From: Salipaludibacillus sp. LMS25
GTDB lineage: Bacteria; Bacillota; Bacilli; Bacillales; Salisediminibacteriaceae
Direction: 5' to 3'
DNA: 64,000 bases
Assembly (NCBI RefSeq): GCF_024362805.1
Contig: NZ_CP093299.1
Span: 2,202,001 to 2,266,000 of the forward strand
Positions 44,488 to 53,362 of the stretch are shown one piece after another. The notes beneath the pieces are model-generated. The model made no database searches and was not told the DNA's origin. It saw nothing but the letters and a program-made list of their open reading frames with translations. Position 1 is the first letter of the stretch. Every line of letters starts with the position of its first letter. Position numbers and translations under genes: made by a program.

Positions 44488-44937
44488 ATGAAAAAATGGA
44501 AGAATGTATTGATTTCGACAATCATGGTGATATCAGCTTTCTTAATCATTCATCATACAGCTAGCCAGGACGTGGTGGAAAATGAAGAGTTACTAGAATA
44601 CTGGGGGGTAGCGAATACGAACTCATTAGGGACTTATTTTACGAGTACGGACCCTATCGAAGTAGCATTTTTTCCGACTGAATTTACAGAAATGGCCATG
44701 GAGAGGTGGGAAATTATTGCGGATATTTATGAGGAAGTGACGTATCCGGAGGAAGCTATCAATAATAATGATTGGCTAGAAGCGGATGCGATTCTGCAAG
44801 ATGCTTTAGATGACATGAGAATGGCAGGCAAAGACGACGATACGGGAGTCATTATCGCGTTTATTTATTCTGGTGGTGTAACAGGAAACTTAAGACAAAA
44901 GTTTAATAGGGCAGGAATTGAGTATGAGTATGAGTAA
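44488..44937 (+). CDS. Family b protein, copy 1
   Basis: About 149 aa. One N-terminal membrane segment (NVLISTIMVISAFLIIHH), then the b domain: IEVAFFPTEF, ERWEIIADIYEEVTYPEEA, NNNDWLEADA and a tail GVIIAFIYSGG. I chose ATG 44488 because AAAGGTG precedes it. Predicted anchored outside the membrane. It pairs with a2, 50 bp downstream. Family not recognised. Confidence 0.72.
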   Translation: MKKWKNVLISTIMVISAFLIIHHTASQDVVENEELLEYWGVANTNSLGTYFTSTDPIEVAFFPTEFTEMAMERWEIIADIYEEVTYPEEAINNNDWLEADAILQDALDDMRMAGKDDDTGVIIAFIYSGGVTGNLRQKFNRAGIEYEYE

Positions 44938-44987
44938 GCAAGTACGACCATCTGTGAATCATGATAATCGTAAGGCGGGATAGGATA

Positions 44988-45560
44988 ATGTCAAAAAAAC
45001 TAAAAATATCACTCATTATAGGTGGTGTGGCGTTACTTCTATTTGTCAGTTGGTTCTTCTTTTTGAAAGATGACTATAAACAAATAGAAAACGAGGTTTA
45101 TTCGTTAAATCAAGTGATGACACAAATAGCTCATATCGAAATGATAGAAGATGATTATGCGTTAGCTATTTATGTGTGGGGAAAGAATCAGCATGCAGGT
45201 ATCATAGAATTTGAAAGAACGCTGTTTGGCTGGAAGATGACGAGTGGAGTAAGCGAATTGTTATATGGCGGTCTACAATTTGTTGAATTAGAAAACTTTT
45301 CTGTAATTCATTACTCAGATCGCCCCAATATAGAAGAAGTGCGCGTCCAGTTGAGAAATGGTCATACACACCCGGCGTTATTAAAAGAAGGAAATGGGAC
45401 GGGTGAAGGGTTTTATGCAATCAACCCTGACCGTTGGTATTACTATTCCGACACAGAGGATTTAGCAGGGGCCACTGTCACCACATACAATAAGGACGGG
45501 CAAGTAGTGGAAGAAATGCAGATTCCTGATGATCCAAGTGGAGGGACAGTTGCACAGTAG
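44988..45560 (+). CDS. Family a protein, copy 2
   Basis: About 190 aa. N-terminal membrane segment (KISLIIGGVALLLFVSWFFF), then DDYKQIENEVYSLNQ, IEMIEDDYALAIYVWG, EFERTLFGWKM, WYYYSDTEDLAGATV and a Gly/Glu-rich end. The extracytoplasmic part is beta-rich. ATG 44988 has GATAGGA before it. A terminator follows at 45608. Confidence 0.72.
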   Translation: MSKKLKISLIIGGVALLLFVSWFFFLKDDYKQIENEVYSLNQVMTQIAHIEMIEDDYALAIYVWGKNQHAGIIEFERTLFGWKMTSGVSELLYGGLQFVELENFSVIHYSDRPNIEEVRVQLRNGHTHPALLKEGNGTGEGFYAINPDRWYYYSDTEDLAGATVTTYNKDGQVVEEMQIPDDPSGGTVAQ

Positions 45561-45607
45561 AAGAACGATGGTGAACGCTATAAATAGTTATTGATTTATA
45601 GGTAGAG

Positions 45608-45637
45608 CTACATTGGATCTTCTCCAATGTAGTTTTT
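45608..45637 (+). terminator. Terminator after a2
   Basis: CTACATTGGA pairs with TCCAATGTAG around TCTTC, then TTTTTT. Confidence 0.92.
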
Positions 45638-45710
45638 TGAGGTTTTTTCAGATCGGTAACAGAGTCTTTAGAACTATCCTTCTCGTCTTATCTTCCTTCC
45701 ATCTTACCCA

Positions 45711-45777
45711 TATCATGACTTTTGTCTGTTACCACGGTCCTTTCTTTTCCTTATAATAGTAGGCATTGACTTTATAA
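45711..45777 (+). promoter_or_regulatory. Shared promoter block, copy 3
   Basis: TCATGACTTTTGTCTGTTAC, spacer, CCTTATAATAGTAGGCATTGACTTTAT. It is the uninterrupted counterpart of copy 2 and drives b2-a3 and perhaps the following genes, since no terminator is seen up to a5. Confidence 0.78.
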
Positions 45778-45856
45778 TGTGAGAGAACGAAAGAATGGAC
45801 GAGCGCTTTGCGATACATACGTTGTTTAACAGTCATAAGTGAGGGGGATAAATGGC

Positions 45857-46378
45857 TTGACTAAATTAATGAGACAATTAAACACGTGTTTAAAGAATAT
45901 CTGGGTCAGGATCACATTGGGGATTATTTTAATATTAGCAGGATTAACGTATTTAGAAGTCTACTTAGATAATAAAGAACCAAAGGACGCTGAAAATATG
46001 AAGATTCTAAATGTTTATAATACAGCGGTCACCAATTTTTATCTTGATGTGGCTTATTACAGCAATGAACCACCAATGGATGTGGCGTTTGTAAAAACTG
46101 GCTACACGGATGAGGTTCTAGAAAGGTGGCAGTTAGTGGCGCGCTATTATGCTGATATCAACTATATGGCTTATCCAGAAGAAGTTGTTCAAGAAAATGA
46201 CTGGTTCGCAGTAAATGAGTTTTTCACAGATAGTTTAGTAGAACTTCGCTATTTATATCATGGTGATGATGAATTTAAAGCATCTACTCCAAATCCTGAT
46301 GCTGTTGAGAAATTTATTCTAACAGGTAATCGCGATAATATAAACGAAGACTATCATTCCGAAATGGGAATAGAGTGA
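45857..46378 (+). CDS. Family b protein, copy 2
   Basis: About 173 aa. Membrane segment ITLGIILILAGLTYLEVYL, then MDVAFVKTGYTDEVLERWQL, YPEEVVQENDWFAVNEFF and NPDAVEKFILTGN. I favour TTG 45857 after GAGGGGG; an ATG at 45869 is possible. It is 15 bp before a3. Confidence 0.7.
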   Translation: MTKLMRQLNTCLKNIWVRITLGIILILAGLTYLEVYLDNKEPKDAENMKILNVYNTAVTNFYLDVAYYSNEPPMDVAFVKTGYTDEVLERWQLVARYYADINYMAYPEEVVQENDWFAVNEFFTDSLVELRYLYHGDDEFKASTPNPDAVEKFILTGNRDNINEDYHSEMGIE

Positions 46379-46393
46379 TAGAGAGGGAAGTGT

Positions 46394-46954
46394 ATGTCTA
46401 AAATAAAGCTTATAAGTGGCGTATTTTTAATAGTAAGTGTGATCATAGGCTTTATCGTCACGATAAAGTTAATGCTAGCTGATGATTTAACACAAATTGA
46501 AGAACAAGTCAATTCACTTAACCAGGGACCTTATATCCTGCATACTGAATTTATTGAAAATGATCATGCCATCGTTTTTTATCAATGGGGCACTATTCTT
46601 CACCATAGAAAACTGGCTTTTATGGAACTTGAGAAAACGCAATTTACGTGGGAGTTTAAAAGTGCCCATGCCACTCATATATCACGTGAAGATAGGCTAG
46701 AAGCCCAATTGACAGAATTAGGTGATAAGTCTGTCTTGAGAGGTCGAGTGGACAACGCCGATATAGAGGACATTACCATTTTATCTACAAGCGGTCATAC
46801 CTATTCTGGAACACTAATAGAGGATGACAATGGGAGAAAGTACTGGTTCTTCATCGGCGAAGATGATGATTTCACTGAGGCTACGATTACTGGTTTGTCA
46901 AAATCAGGTGAAGTGATTGAAGAAATTACAGCGGTTAAAAGTATATATCGGTAG
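46394..46954 (+). CDS. Family a protein, copy 3
   Basis: 186 aa. Membrane segment (VFLIVSVIIGFIVTIKLML), DDLTQIEEQVNSLNQG, TEFIENDHAIVFYQWG, ELEKTQFTWEFKSA, YWFFIGEDDDFTEATI and SGEVIEEI. AGAGGGAAG precedes the ATG. It shows the family pattern most fully. Confidence 0.72.
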   Translation: MSKIKLISGVFLIVSVIIGFIVTIKLMLADDLTQIEEQVNSLNQGPYILHTEFIENDHAIVFYQWGTILHHRKLAFMELEKTQFTWEFKSAHATHISREDRLEAQLTELGDKSVLRGRVDNADIEDITILSTSGHTYSGTLIEDDNGRKYWFFIGEDDDFTEATITGLSKSGEVIEEITAVKSIYR

Positions 46955-46969
46955 GTCCTTAAAAAAGGT

Positions 46970-47228
46970 GTAGATATTCAAGCGGATCTCTGAGGTTTTC
47001 CCCGAAAAGACATATCCTGAAGAAGCGATTGAACAAAATGATTGGTTAGTAGTTAGTAGAGAATTTGCGATCGGTGCAGAGGAATTAGAGAAGGTTTATG
47101 GAGAAGATATGGGATTAAGCAAAAATATGGTATGGTCATATATTCTTTGGAATGAAGAAAGTTCGAAACTTCAAGGATATATCAACCAAACATCTGATAA
47201 TAAAGCCTATAAAGAGAAGGAGGTGTGA
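46970..47228 (+). pseudogene. Family b remnant, copy 3 (N-terminal part lost)
   Basis: The frame reads RISEVFPEKTYPEEAIEQND, then the WLVV and SREFA region and GLSKNMVWSYILWNEES, ending at TGA 47226-47228. The membrane segment and the first part of the b domain are missing and an in-frame stop lies upstream. Its end overlaps the ribosome site of a4, so position and order b-a are kept. Confidence 0.75.
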
Positions 47229-47230
47229 CT

Positions 47231-47800
47231 TTGAAAAAGCGACTAGTTACTGCCATGATCATAGGTTTTATCATGTTATTAGGATATGCTGTTTTCTTTT
47301 TCATTACGCTAAAAGATGATGAAGAACAAATTAGAGATGAAGTACGCTCTGCTTATGGGGAGATAAACATAGTCGGGATTAAAATATCAGATGATGAATC
47401 GTCTGCAATTGTGATTTTTGAAAGAGGTTTTGACCACCTTGGTGCCATGACGCTATCAAAGTCATGGTTTGAGTGGGACATGCAGGAATCATCGAGCGAA
47501 CGTTTACCCAGTCCAATGAGTGACGGGGTATTTTATAGAGAGTACGATGAGTACACAGTGTTGGCAGGGAAAGTAGGGTGGAATACGTCTGACATAAAGG
47601 TAGACATTGGTGAAGAACGTGAGGAGCTTTCAGCTACCATTACAGAATTAATAAATTTAAGTGGGTCCTTTTGGTATCTAATAACTGAAAATGATGATCT
47701 ATCTGATGCCGTTGTGAAAGTATATGATGAGGAAGGTAACGTGATTGCAGAAATGGATGAAGACGTATTTAATGGCGCTCGCGTAGACCTTAATAACTAA
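47231..47800 (+). CDS. Family a protein, copy 4 (divergent)
   Basis: About 189 aa. Membrane segment (MIIGFIMLLGYAVFFFITL), then DDEEQIRDEVRSAYG, a weaker core (DESSAIVIFERGFD, SKSWFEWDM) and FWYLITENDDLSDAVVKVYD. TTG 47231 follows AGGAGGTG. Confidence 0.68.
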   Translation: MKKRLVTAMIIGFIMLLGYAVFFFITLKDDEEQIRDEVRSAYGEINIVGIKISDDESSAIVIFERGFDHLGAMTLSKSWFEWDMQESSSERLPSPMSDGVFYREYDEYTVLAGKVGWNTSDIKVDIGEEREELSATITELINLSGSFWYLITENDDLSDAVVKVYDEEGNVIAEMDEDVFNGARVDLNN

Positions 47801-47955
47801 TATCATACCTTTTAAGCAAGTAGTTTAATGTATCTGAATTCAGTGTTTACTAGGCCAACAAATAGTTGAGAACAAAACTAATCCTCTTTGAACAGAGAGG
47901 GTTAATGTTGCTGTTATTAATGACTTCACAATTTAATGGAGGGAGGGCATCCACA

Positions 47956-48441
47956 GTGAGGGATAGAAGCAAAGAGATAACACACACGTTTTTGCTATGT
48001 GGGAGCGTTATGATAATCATGTTCATGATTTTCGTAGCTATCCAACATCACAGACATATAAAGCAAGAGAATGACTATTTTCACGAACTGGTTTTTCTAG
48101 CGAAGGATTTCCAATTAAATATCCACTATCAAACAGAAAAGCCCGAATCTGACCACCTTGCTCCTACTCGGTTAACAGAAGAGCTGCTTTCGAGGTGGGA
48201 GAGCGTTGCAGCCGCATTTGAAGATATTAGTTATCCTCCAGCAGAAGCAGTGGAAAGAAACGACTGGGTGGAAGTAGAGCGAGCATGGATAGAGACACTT
48301 ATTGCTTATGAGGAAATATATGAAGCATCGGATAAAGTGGATTTAATACACCCGAGATCTATTAAAAACTACATATTCTCTAATAACTTAAGTGATAGGG
48401 ATAATTTGAAAGATCATTTAAAGGAAGAAAGTCATGAGTAA
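47956..48441 (+). CDS. Family b protein, copy 4
   Basis: About 161 aa. Membrane segment FLLCGSVMIIMFMIFVAI, then LAPTRLTEELLSRWESVAAA, YPPAEAVERNDWVEVERAW and HPRSIKNYIFSNN. I chose GTG 47956 because GGAGGGAGGG lies just upstream; the frame is open to 47866 without a ribosome site. Confidence 0.7.
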   Translation: MRDRSKEITHTFLLCGSVMIIMFMIFVAIQHHRHIKQENDYFHELVFLAKDFQLNIHYQTEKPESDHLAPTRLTEELLSRWESVAAAFEDISYPPAEAVERNDWVEVERAWIETLIAYEEIYEASDKVDLIHPRSIKNYIFSNNLSDRDNLKDHLKEESHE

Positions 48442-48488
48442 AAGGGGAAGAGAGTCAGGGGTTCTTCCTGAGGAAAGTAAGAGGTGAC

Positions 48489-49049
48489 ATGATGTTGGAT
48501 TCAAAAGCTAAATATTTTGTCTTTGTAGCGTTAGGCCTTACTTTAATGGTAGTCACTTACTTTATAATGATGAGTGCAATAAACGCTGAGCAGCAAATTA
48601 AAGACAAAGTTATTGATTTAGAACCTCTGAATATCGATGTTTTGCATGTTGAGTTGGTGGAAAAAGACTATGCTATAGCTTTTTATGAGAGGGTCTCCTT
48701 CGAGGCAGTAGGGGTAGTAGAATTGGAGAAAACACTATTTGGATGGAAGGTCATAAGTGTAGAAAAAATAAGATCTGGTGTTTTGGAAGGAAGAACAGCT
48801 GTCCATTATTCACAGCTAGCAAAAAGGACCATTCTAAAAGGAGATATGTATACTGATTTTGATGATGTTCTAGTGAAAACAGCTGATGGTAGGACATATG
48901 AAACAACGATTACTGAAAAACAAGAAGGACTTAACATATGGTTTTTAATAGTAGAGGATGAAGATTTTTCTGGGGCTACCGTAGAAGTTTACGGAGGAGA
49001 CGGAGAAACGATTGAAAAGGTATCAGTTAGTAGTAAGCCCGAACTATAG
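48489..49049 (+). CDS. Family a protein, copy 5
   Basis: 186 aa. Membrane segment (YFVFVALGLTLMVVTYFIMM), AEQQIKDKVIDLE, VELVEKDYAIAFYERV, ELEKTLFGWKVIS, IWFLIVEDEDFSGATVEVYG. AAGAGGTGAC precedes the ATG. It is the last intact member. Confidence 0.7.
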   Translation: MMLDSKAKYFVFVALGLTLMVVTYFIMMSAINAEQQIKDKVIDLEPLNIDVLHVELVEKDYAIAFYERVSFEAVGVVELEKTLFGWKVISVEKIRSGVLEGRTAVHYSQLAKRTILKGDMYTDFDDVLVKTADGRTYETTITEKQEGLNIWFLIVEDEDFSGATVEVYGGDGETIEKVSVSSKPEL

Positions 49050-49128
49050 TATAACCACGTTCCATATAAAGGCAGGCTAAAGAACTGTGTAAAAAAGTAA
49101 CGGGTTTAAGTATAGGAGGGGACTAACA

Positions 49129-49465
49129 GTGAAAATTAAAAACATTAATTGGTTATCACAAGAGGCGTTAGAAGCTGAAGTAGAGGTTACCGATGGGAAA
49201 TTTGAAATTAATTGTTTTGCACAACCATTAAATTATCAAATAGGTAGTAAATACAGATGTTATCAAGTGTAAGAAAAAGAAGTGATCTCTATTGAGAAGC
49301 TAGAAGAATAGTTTGCTTATAGTTTGTCGGGGAAATTAGTTGATAAAAAACTTGAAACAGTAATGGTCGGTAAACTATTCTGGAGTTAGATGGCATTTTA
49401 TTACCATTATATGTAACTAAAGGAGATTTTATATCTCTTAGTTGTCAAAGGTTAGACATTATTTA
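49129..49465 (+). pseudogene. Immunity-like protein remnant
   Basis: GTG with TAGGAGGGGAC upstream opens a frame KIKNINWLSQEALEAEVEV that meets TAA after 47 codons, a second stop later, and then a frame change before DGILLPLYVTKGDF. The intact form resembles small immunity-type proteins found beside Bacillus polymorphic toxins. Dead by three defects. Confidence 0.6.
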
Positions 49466-49529
49466 GAAAAAGAGATTTAAAATAAATGTTTTAGAAAAAT
49501 TGAGGGCTTATCAAGAAAAGAGTGGTAGT

Positions 49530-49987
49530 ATGGAACAAGTTTTTGAAGATAAATTTAGTGAGTTGCAAGCAGATATGGTGTCTATTTGTTTAGAGTATGT
49601 TGAAGATAGGGCAGAGAAGATATATATACATTGTTCCTTAGAAAAAAACTAGTTTCATCTCGTTTTTTCTATTGTATAAATGGCAAACTTGTTGAGAGGC
49701 ATAAATTAAATGATGCTCTTGATAGTACGGATGATTTCCAATATGATACATCAGGAGAAAGGCAAAGCGGTGTATTAAATATAATAAATGACAACATTGT
49801 GGAAATGCTTAAATTGAGTGAGGACTATAATAGAGAAATGCCTACCGAGATAAAGTTAATTTATAATGTAGCCTAAAATAGTTTAAAAGCAGATTACAGG
49901 TATGATATGGTGTATTCTAATTATCCTGATAAATCGCCTGATGATGTCTCAATGGAGTGGTTTGAGGAAATAAAATCATATATGTAA
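49530..49987 (+). pseudogene. YezG-family (DUF600-like) immunity protein, frameshifted
   Basis: MEQVFEDKFSELQADMVSIC starts the frame, which breaks at about 49650. The next part (FFYCINGKLVERHKLNDALD) is in a second frame, stops once (TAA at 49874), and goes on to MEWFEEIKSYM. YezG-type proteins neutralise the LXG toxin YeeF in B. subtilis. It supports an earlier, complete toxin locus here. Confidence 0.65.
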
Positions 49988-50280
49988 AATAAACCTCGAT
50001 TGCTGGGTGAAGCCTTTCGAAGTTTATTTTGTTACAGAATAGGGCGATAATAGATCCTTTTTGAGGGTAGTAAAGTAAGTATGTTATTTGGAATGTGACT
50101 TCAATTTATCCCACTCTTAAGGGGCAGTATAACCCCCACCTCAAAACTTAAGATCGAAAAGTTTAGGTGGGGGATAAACGGCCCCTAAAGGTCCCATAAG
50201 TTAAACGAACAATCAGTGGGGGAAGAAGGAAAACTCCCACTGATTGAAGCTTAGCTTTATAATGGTAGTAAAAAAACACC
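49986..50280 (+). repeat. Duplicated segment, copy 1 (partner at 52712-53018)
   Basis: CGATTGCTGGGTGAAGCC, AGGGCGATAATAGATCC, element A and AATGGTAGTAAAAAAA occur in the same order in both places, with scattered differences. The pair flanks the toxin remnant and rap-phr, and could recombine to delete them. Confidence 0.88.
50110..50260 (+). repeat. Hairpin element A, copy 10
   Basis: Full-length copy after TTTAT, inside the duplicated segment. Confidence 0.93.
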
Positions 50281-50340
50281 ATAAACCTTAGTTGATTTTA
50301 AGGATATGGGTTATATTGGTACAATTGTCGTTAATCCGAG

Positions 50341-50628
50341 ATGGAGTTATTAGATGAGTTAGCTAAGAGTGGTGTAAATTATAATCATGAAGTGATAGCT
50401 GGTAGAAAATTAGATAATGGAAAGTTAGTTTGGCTTGAAAAACTAATGATGGATTATATAATGTAATGCGTCATGTGGATGATTTTTCTGCCAAGGGGAT
50501 TTGATCCGATGAGATAGCTGACTTGATCATGGAGGCACTTAGTAATGGAAAGGGTGTTGGGTGCGATAGGCATGATATACCTCATAGAATCAGTATGATG
50601 GTACGCATAATGTGTCCGTACATCATGC
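50341..50628 (+). pseudogene. Polymorphic-toxin C-terminal remnant
   Basis: MELLDELAKSGVNYNHE, GKLVWLE, then after deletions VDDFSAKGI, a stop, and SDEIADLIMEALSNGKGVG. The series resembles the last domain of LXG-type nuclease toxins in Bacillus (HxxDFxxxGI, then LIMEALSNGKxVG). Several stops and losses make it inactive. Confidence 0.55.
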
Positions 50629-50772
50629 CACATTAGATACGTCATTTCATGACGTCTGTTGTTCATATAGTATATGTATCTGAGTATCTGATATCAAAAA
50701 GAAAACCCATACCGTGTGTTACGGTACGGGCGGGTCTAGCGATTTTAGTGCTTGTTCGATATACGCGCTTTT

Positions 50773-50910
50773 TTATCCTAAAAATCCGTTTTCGGCTGTT
50801 TGGAAATCATCTAAACCAAGTGTTTTATTTTCATTTGTGTTGAGATGATTCCCTGATAAGAGAAGTAATCCAAAAATAGCAGCGGTAATTAAGACTGTTC
50901 GTTTTTTCAT
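50773..50910 (-). CDS. Phr-type signalling peptide precursor
   Basis: 45 aa. A basic start and hydrophobic export signal (MKKRTVLITAAIFGLLLLSG) precede a short polar tail (ENKTLGLDDFQTAENGFLG) from which a penta- or hexapeptide would be cut. The ATG overlaps the rap stop (ATGA), the classical rap-phr layout. The reimported peptide would inhibit the Rap protein. The exact mature peptide cannot be fixed. Confidence 0.8.
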   Translation of the reverse strand: MKKRTVLITAAIFGLLLLSGNHLNTNENKTLGLDDFQTAENGFLG

Positions 50911-52019
50911 GATAACGCCTCCGTAAATTTTAATATTTGGTCTTTTGCTGTGCAAGCTTCCTCAAAATATTTAGATGACAGATCAGTGTTCTCCTGCTTT
51001 TTGTAATACAGAGCGGCATTTAGAGATAGATCAGCGACATCCGACCACAAATGTTGCTCTTTGAGTATATTCATATTCTCGTCAAAAGATGCCGAATTAG
51101 TTTCATCGTATAGAAAGTATATGAGGTTCAGTTTGGTCTTATATACATGTTCGTTTACACTTTCAGCATATGTTATGGCTTTATTTCTCCATTCACGAGC
51201 TATTTCATGTGATCCTAACTTGTAAAGAGTGCGACTTAACATATAGTAATTCCTAATCGTTAAACAATTTAAATCGCTTAACGTGAACGAGAGGGTTTTC
51301 TCAAAGCATTCCAAGGCTTCCAGAAGTTTTTCCTGTCTCTCATAACATATCCCTAAATTGAAATACCCTAAGCTTTCGGAATAGCCTTCTTTGTTTTCGG
51401 AAGCGATTTGTATGGCACGCTTGTATAGAGAGATGGCTTCATCCCATAGCTGAAGGTCAACCTTATTCATGGCGAAAATCATGTGACATTTGATTACGCG
51501 GTTGATGTAGCCTTCATGCGCTTTAAAACTTTCGAGTGCTCTTTCAGCATGATTTAAAGAGAAAAAGTTCTGGCGGATTTCATAATAGGTAATGGCAGTT
51601 TGATAGTGGAATTCAGCTCTTTCTATTTCGTCCGGTACTTTGTTGAGTTTGCTCTCTGCGACTCTGTAGGAGCTGATCGCTTTAATGAAGTCTTTTTCAT
51701 AGAAGCGATACATGCCGTTGAAAAGATAAAAATAATACTGGATCATATCGTCTGTGGTTGTCTCCAGCGTTTCGTATTTCACTTTGCCAAGAAGATTTCC
51801 TGATTCACTATAATTTTCAGTCATCAATTTAAAGCGAGAGTCTATGAGATTGAAATATAGAAGCACGTTCTGATTTTTTTCCATGTCTGGTAGTGCCTTA
51901 ATGATTTTTTCTCGCATGGCTGTAGCTTTGGGAATATTGTTTTGTTTGATGACCCTATACCACTCGTTAAGGTCGAAAGCCACTTTTTCAAAATCTATTT
52001 TTGTTTCCACCTTCGCCAT
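50907..52019 (-). CDS. Rap-family TPR regulator
   Basis: 370 aa. The N-terminal three-helix part (about residues 1-70, with LNEWYRVIKQNNIPKA) and about seven TPR repeats (for example GYFNLGICYERQEKLLEALE near 223-242) make up a Rap protein. Rap proteins dephosphorylate Spo0F or block response regulators such as ComA. The ATG touches the ribosome site (AAGGAAGG); a GTG three codons later (52010) has better spacing. Coupled to phr downstream. The target is unknown. Confidence 0.87.
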   Translation of the reverse strand: MAKVETKIDFEKVAFDLNEWYRVIKQNNIPKATAMREKIIKALPDMEKNQNVLLYFNLIDSRFKLMTENYSESGNLLGKVKYETLETTTDDMIQYYFYLFNGMYRFYEKDFIKAISSYRVAESKLNKVPDEIERAEFHYQTAITYYEIRQNFFSLNHAERALESFKAHEGYINRVIKCHMIFAMNKVDLQLWDEAISLYKRAIQIASENKEGYSESLGYFNLGICYERQEKLLEALECFEKTLSFTLSDLNCLTIRNYYMLSRTLYKLGSHEIAREWRNKAITYAESVNEHVYKTKLNLIYFLYDETNSASFDENMNILKEQHLWSDVADLSLNAALYYKKQENTDLSSKYFEEACTAKDQILKFTEALS

Positions 52020-52579
52020 CCTTCCTTTTCTCTTTCAATAATCATGCTATACCAACCATTAACATTTCAGCTACGTTTTCGGATGCTATTCTTTCTATCA
52101 AAATTCCTTTATCCTTCCCTCAATATACACTCCCTCGCTCTTTTTTCTATTTAATGTCATTTTACTACATATTCCATCATTTACAAGTGATATTTTTATA
52201 ATAAAAGTTTTACATTTTTGTTATATTAATTGAGCTTTTTTGCGTTAAATTTTAATTTTTTAACATATTATAGTCTCTATTGTTCATATATAATGTGTAT
52301 CTGGCGCCAAAAAATACCGCTAAATGGCGGTTTGGTACTTATAGGAGAAAGATTATCGCTACATGACGAGAAAGGACTATGAGATAGAAAGATGTAGAGA
52401 CAATTTAATAGAAGTTCAGTTTAGATGAGAGTTTTACGATAAGTTTTTTGCAAAATAGTTCTTCAGAAGAGGTTTTTATAGTGAGGGAAGTATTTGAAGA
52501 GATTGCTTATATAAGATATATCACTAACGTTGCATTAATTTAGTTTCACTATTAAAAATACTCATAATGTTCAATAGAG
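52020..52579. other. Intergenic, no intact gene
   Basis: AT-rich promoter-side sequence of rap (52020-52300) and a stretch with short broken frames (52340-52550) that I cannot assign. Confidence 0.4.
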
Positions 52580-52713
52580 TTATTTTGTGCAAAGAAAAAG
52601 TCCTTTATAATGGTTAGGTCAGGTGGTAATCCCGTCCAAATCCAATAAAAAGGACAAACGCATGGATAAGATTACACGAAAAACGTCATTTGGGCAATGG
52701 TTTTCACCAGGAA
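52580..52713 (+). mobile_element. IS4-family left-end remnant
   Basis: CAAAGAAAAAGTCCTTTATAAT, GGTGGTAATCCCGTCCAAATCC and the first codons of the transposase (MDKITRKTSFGQWFSP) match the minus-strand end at 60201-60270. It is cut off after about 16 codons, where the duplicated segment begins. Confidence 0.85.
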
Positions 52714-53018
52714 ATAAAATCAACTTCGATTGCTAGGTGAAGCCTCTCAAGGTTTATTTTGTTCCAAAATAGGGCGATAATAGATCCTTTTTGAAGGTAG
52801 TCAAAGTAAGTATGCTGTTTGAAATGTGATTTCAATTTATCCCACTCTTAAGGGGCAGTAAAACGCCCACCTCAAAACTTAAGAAGATCGAAAAGTTTAG
52901 GTTGGGGGACAAACTGCCCCTAAAGGTCCCATAAGTTAAACGAACAATCAGTGGGGGTGGAAGGAAAACTCCCACTGATTGAAGCTTAACTTTATAATGG
53001 TAGTAAAAAAATATCATA
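52712..53018 (+). repeat. Duplicated segment, copy 2 (partner at 49986-50280)
   Basis: See the partner entry; this copy also carries a full-length element A at the identical position, so the element was there before the duplication. Confidence 0.88.
52841..52995 (+). repeat. Hairpin element A, copy 11
   Basis: Full-length copy after TTTAT, ending GCTTAACTTTAT, within the duplicated segment. Confidence 0.92.
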
Positions 53019-53190
53019 ACCCTTTTGAAATCTATCGAGGTGATACGTAATATAGTTAGAAGGGGGGATGAAAATGTGTTAAAATTGGTAATGGAGGAAG
53101 CAGATACTCTTGTGAAATTGTGACATGGACTATGACAGTCTATTATGTGCAAATAAAAGATCGGGCAAAAACCAAGGGGATGTCGAAGTC

Positions 53191-53362
53191 TTGGTGCGAA
53201 CCCTAAGCGCACATAAAATCCCTAAGGGACCCGCACCAAAAAAAGAGCCAAATATGTAAAAATGTGTGATGGGATTAAAAGAAACTAAGTGCTTTTATAA
53301 AGAAAGAGCGACATTTATCCTAAAATATGTTGATAAATCCCTTATATTAGGTAAAATTCGCC
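53191..53362 (+). promoter_or_regulatory. CRISPR leader of array 2
   Basis: It matches the array 1 leader: GGTGCGAACC, TAAGCGCACATAAAATCCCT, GGGACCCGCACC, then ATGTGTGAT and TTAGGTAAAATTCGC before the first repeat. Confidence 0.88.
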
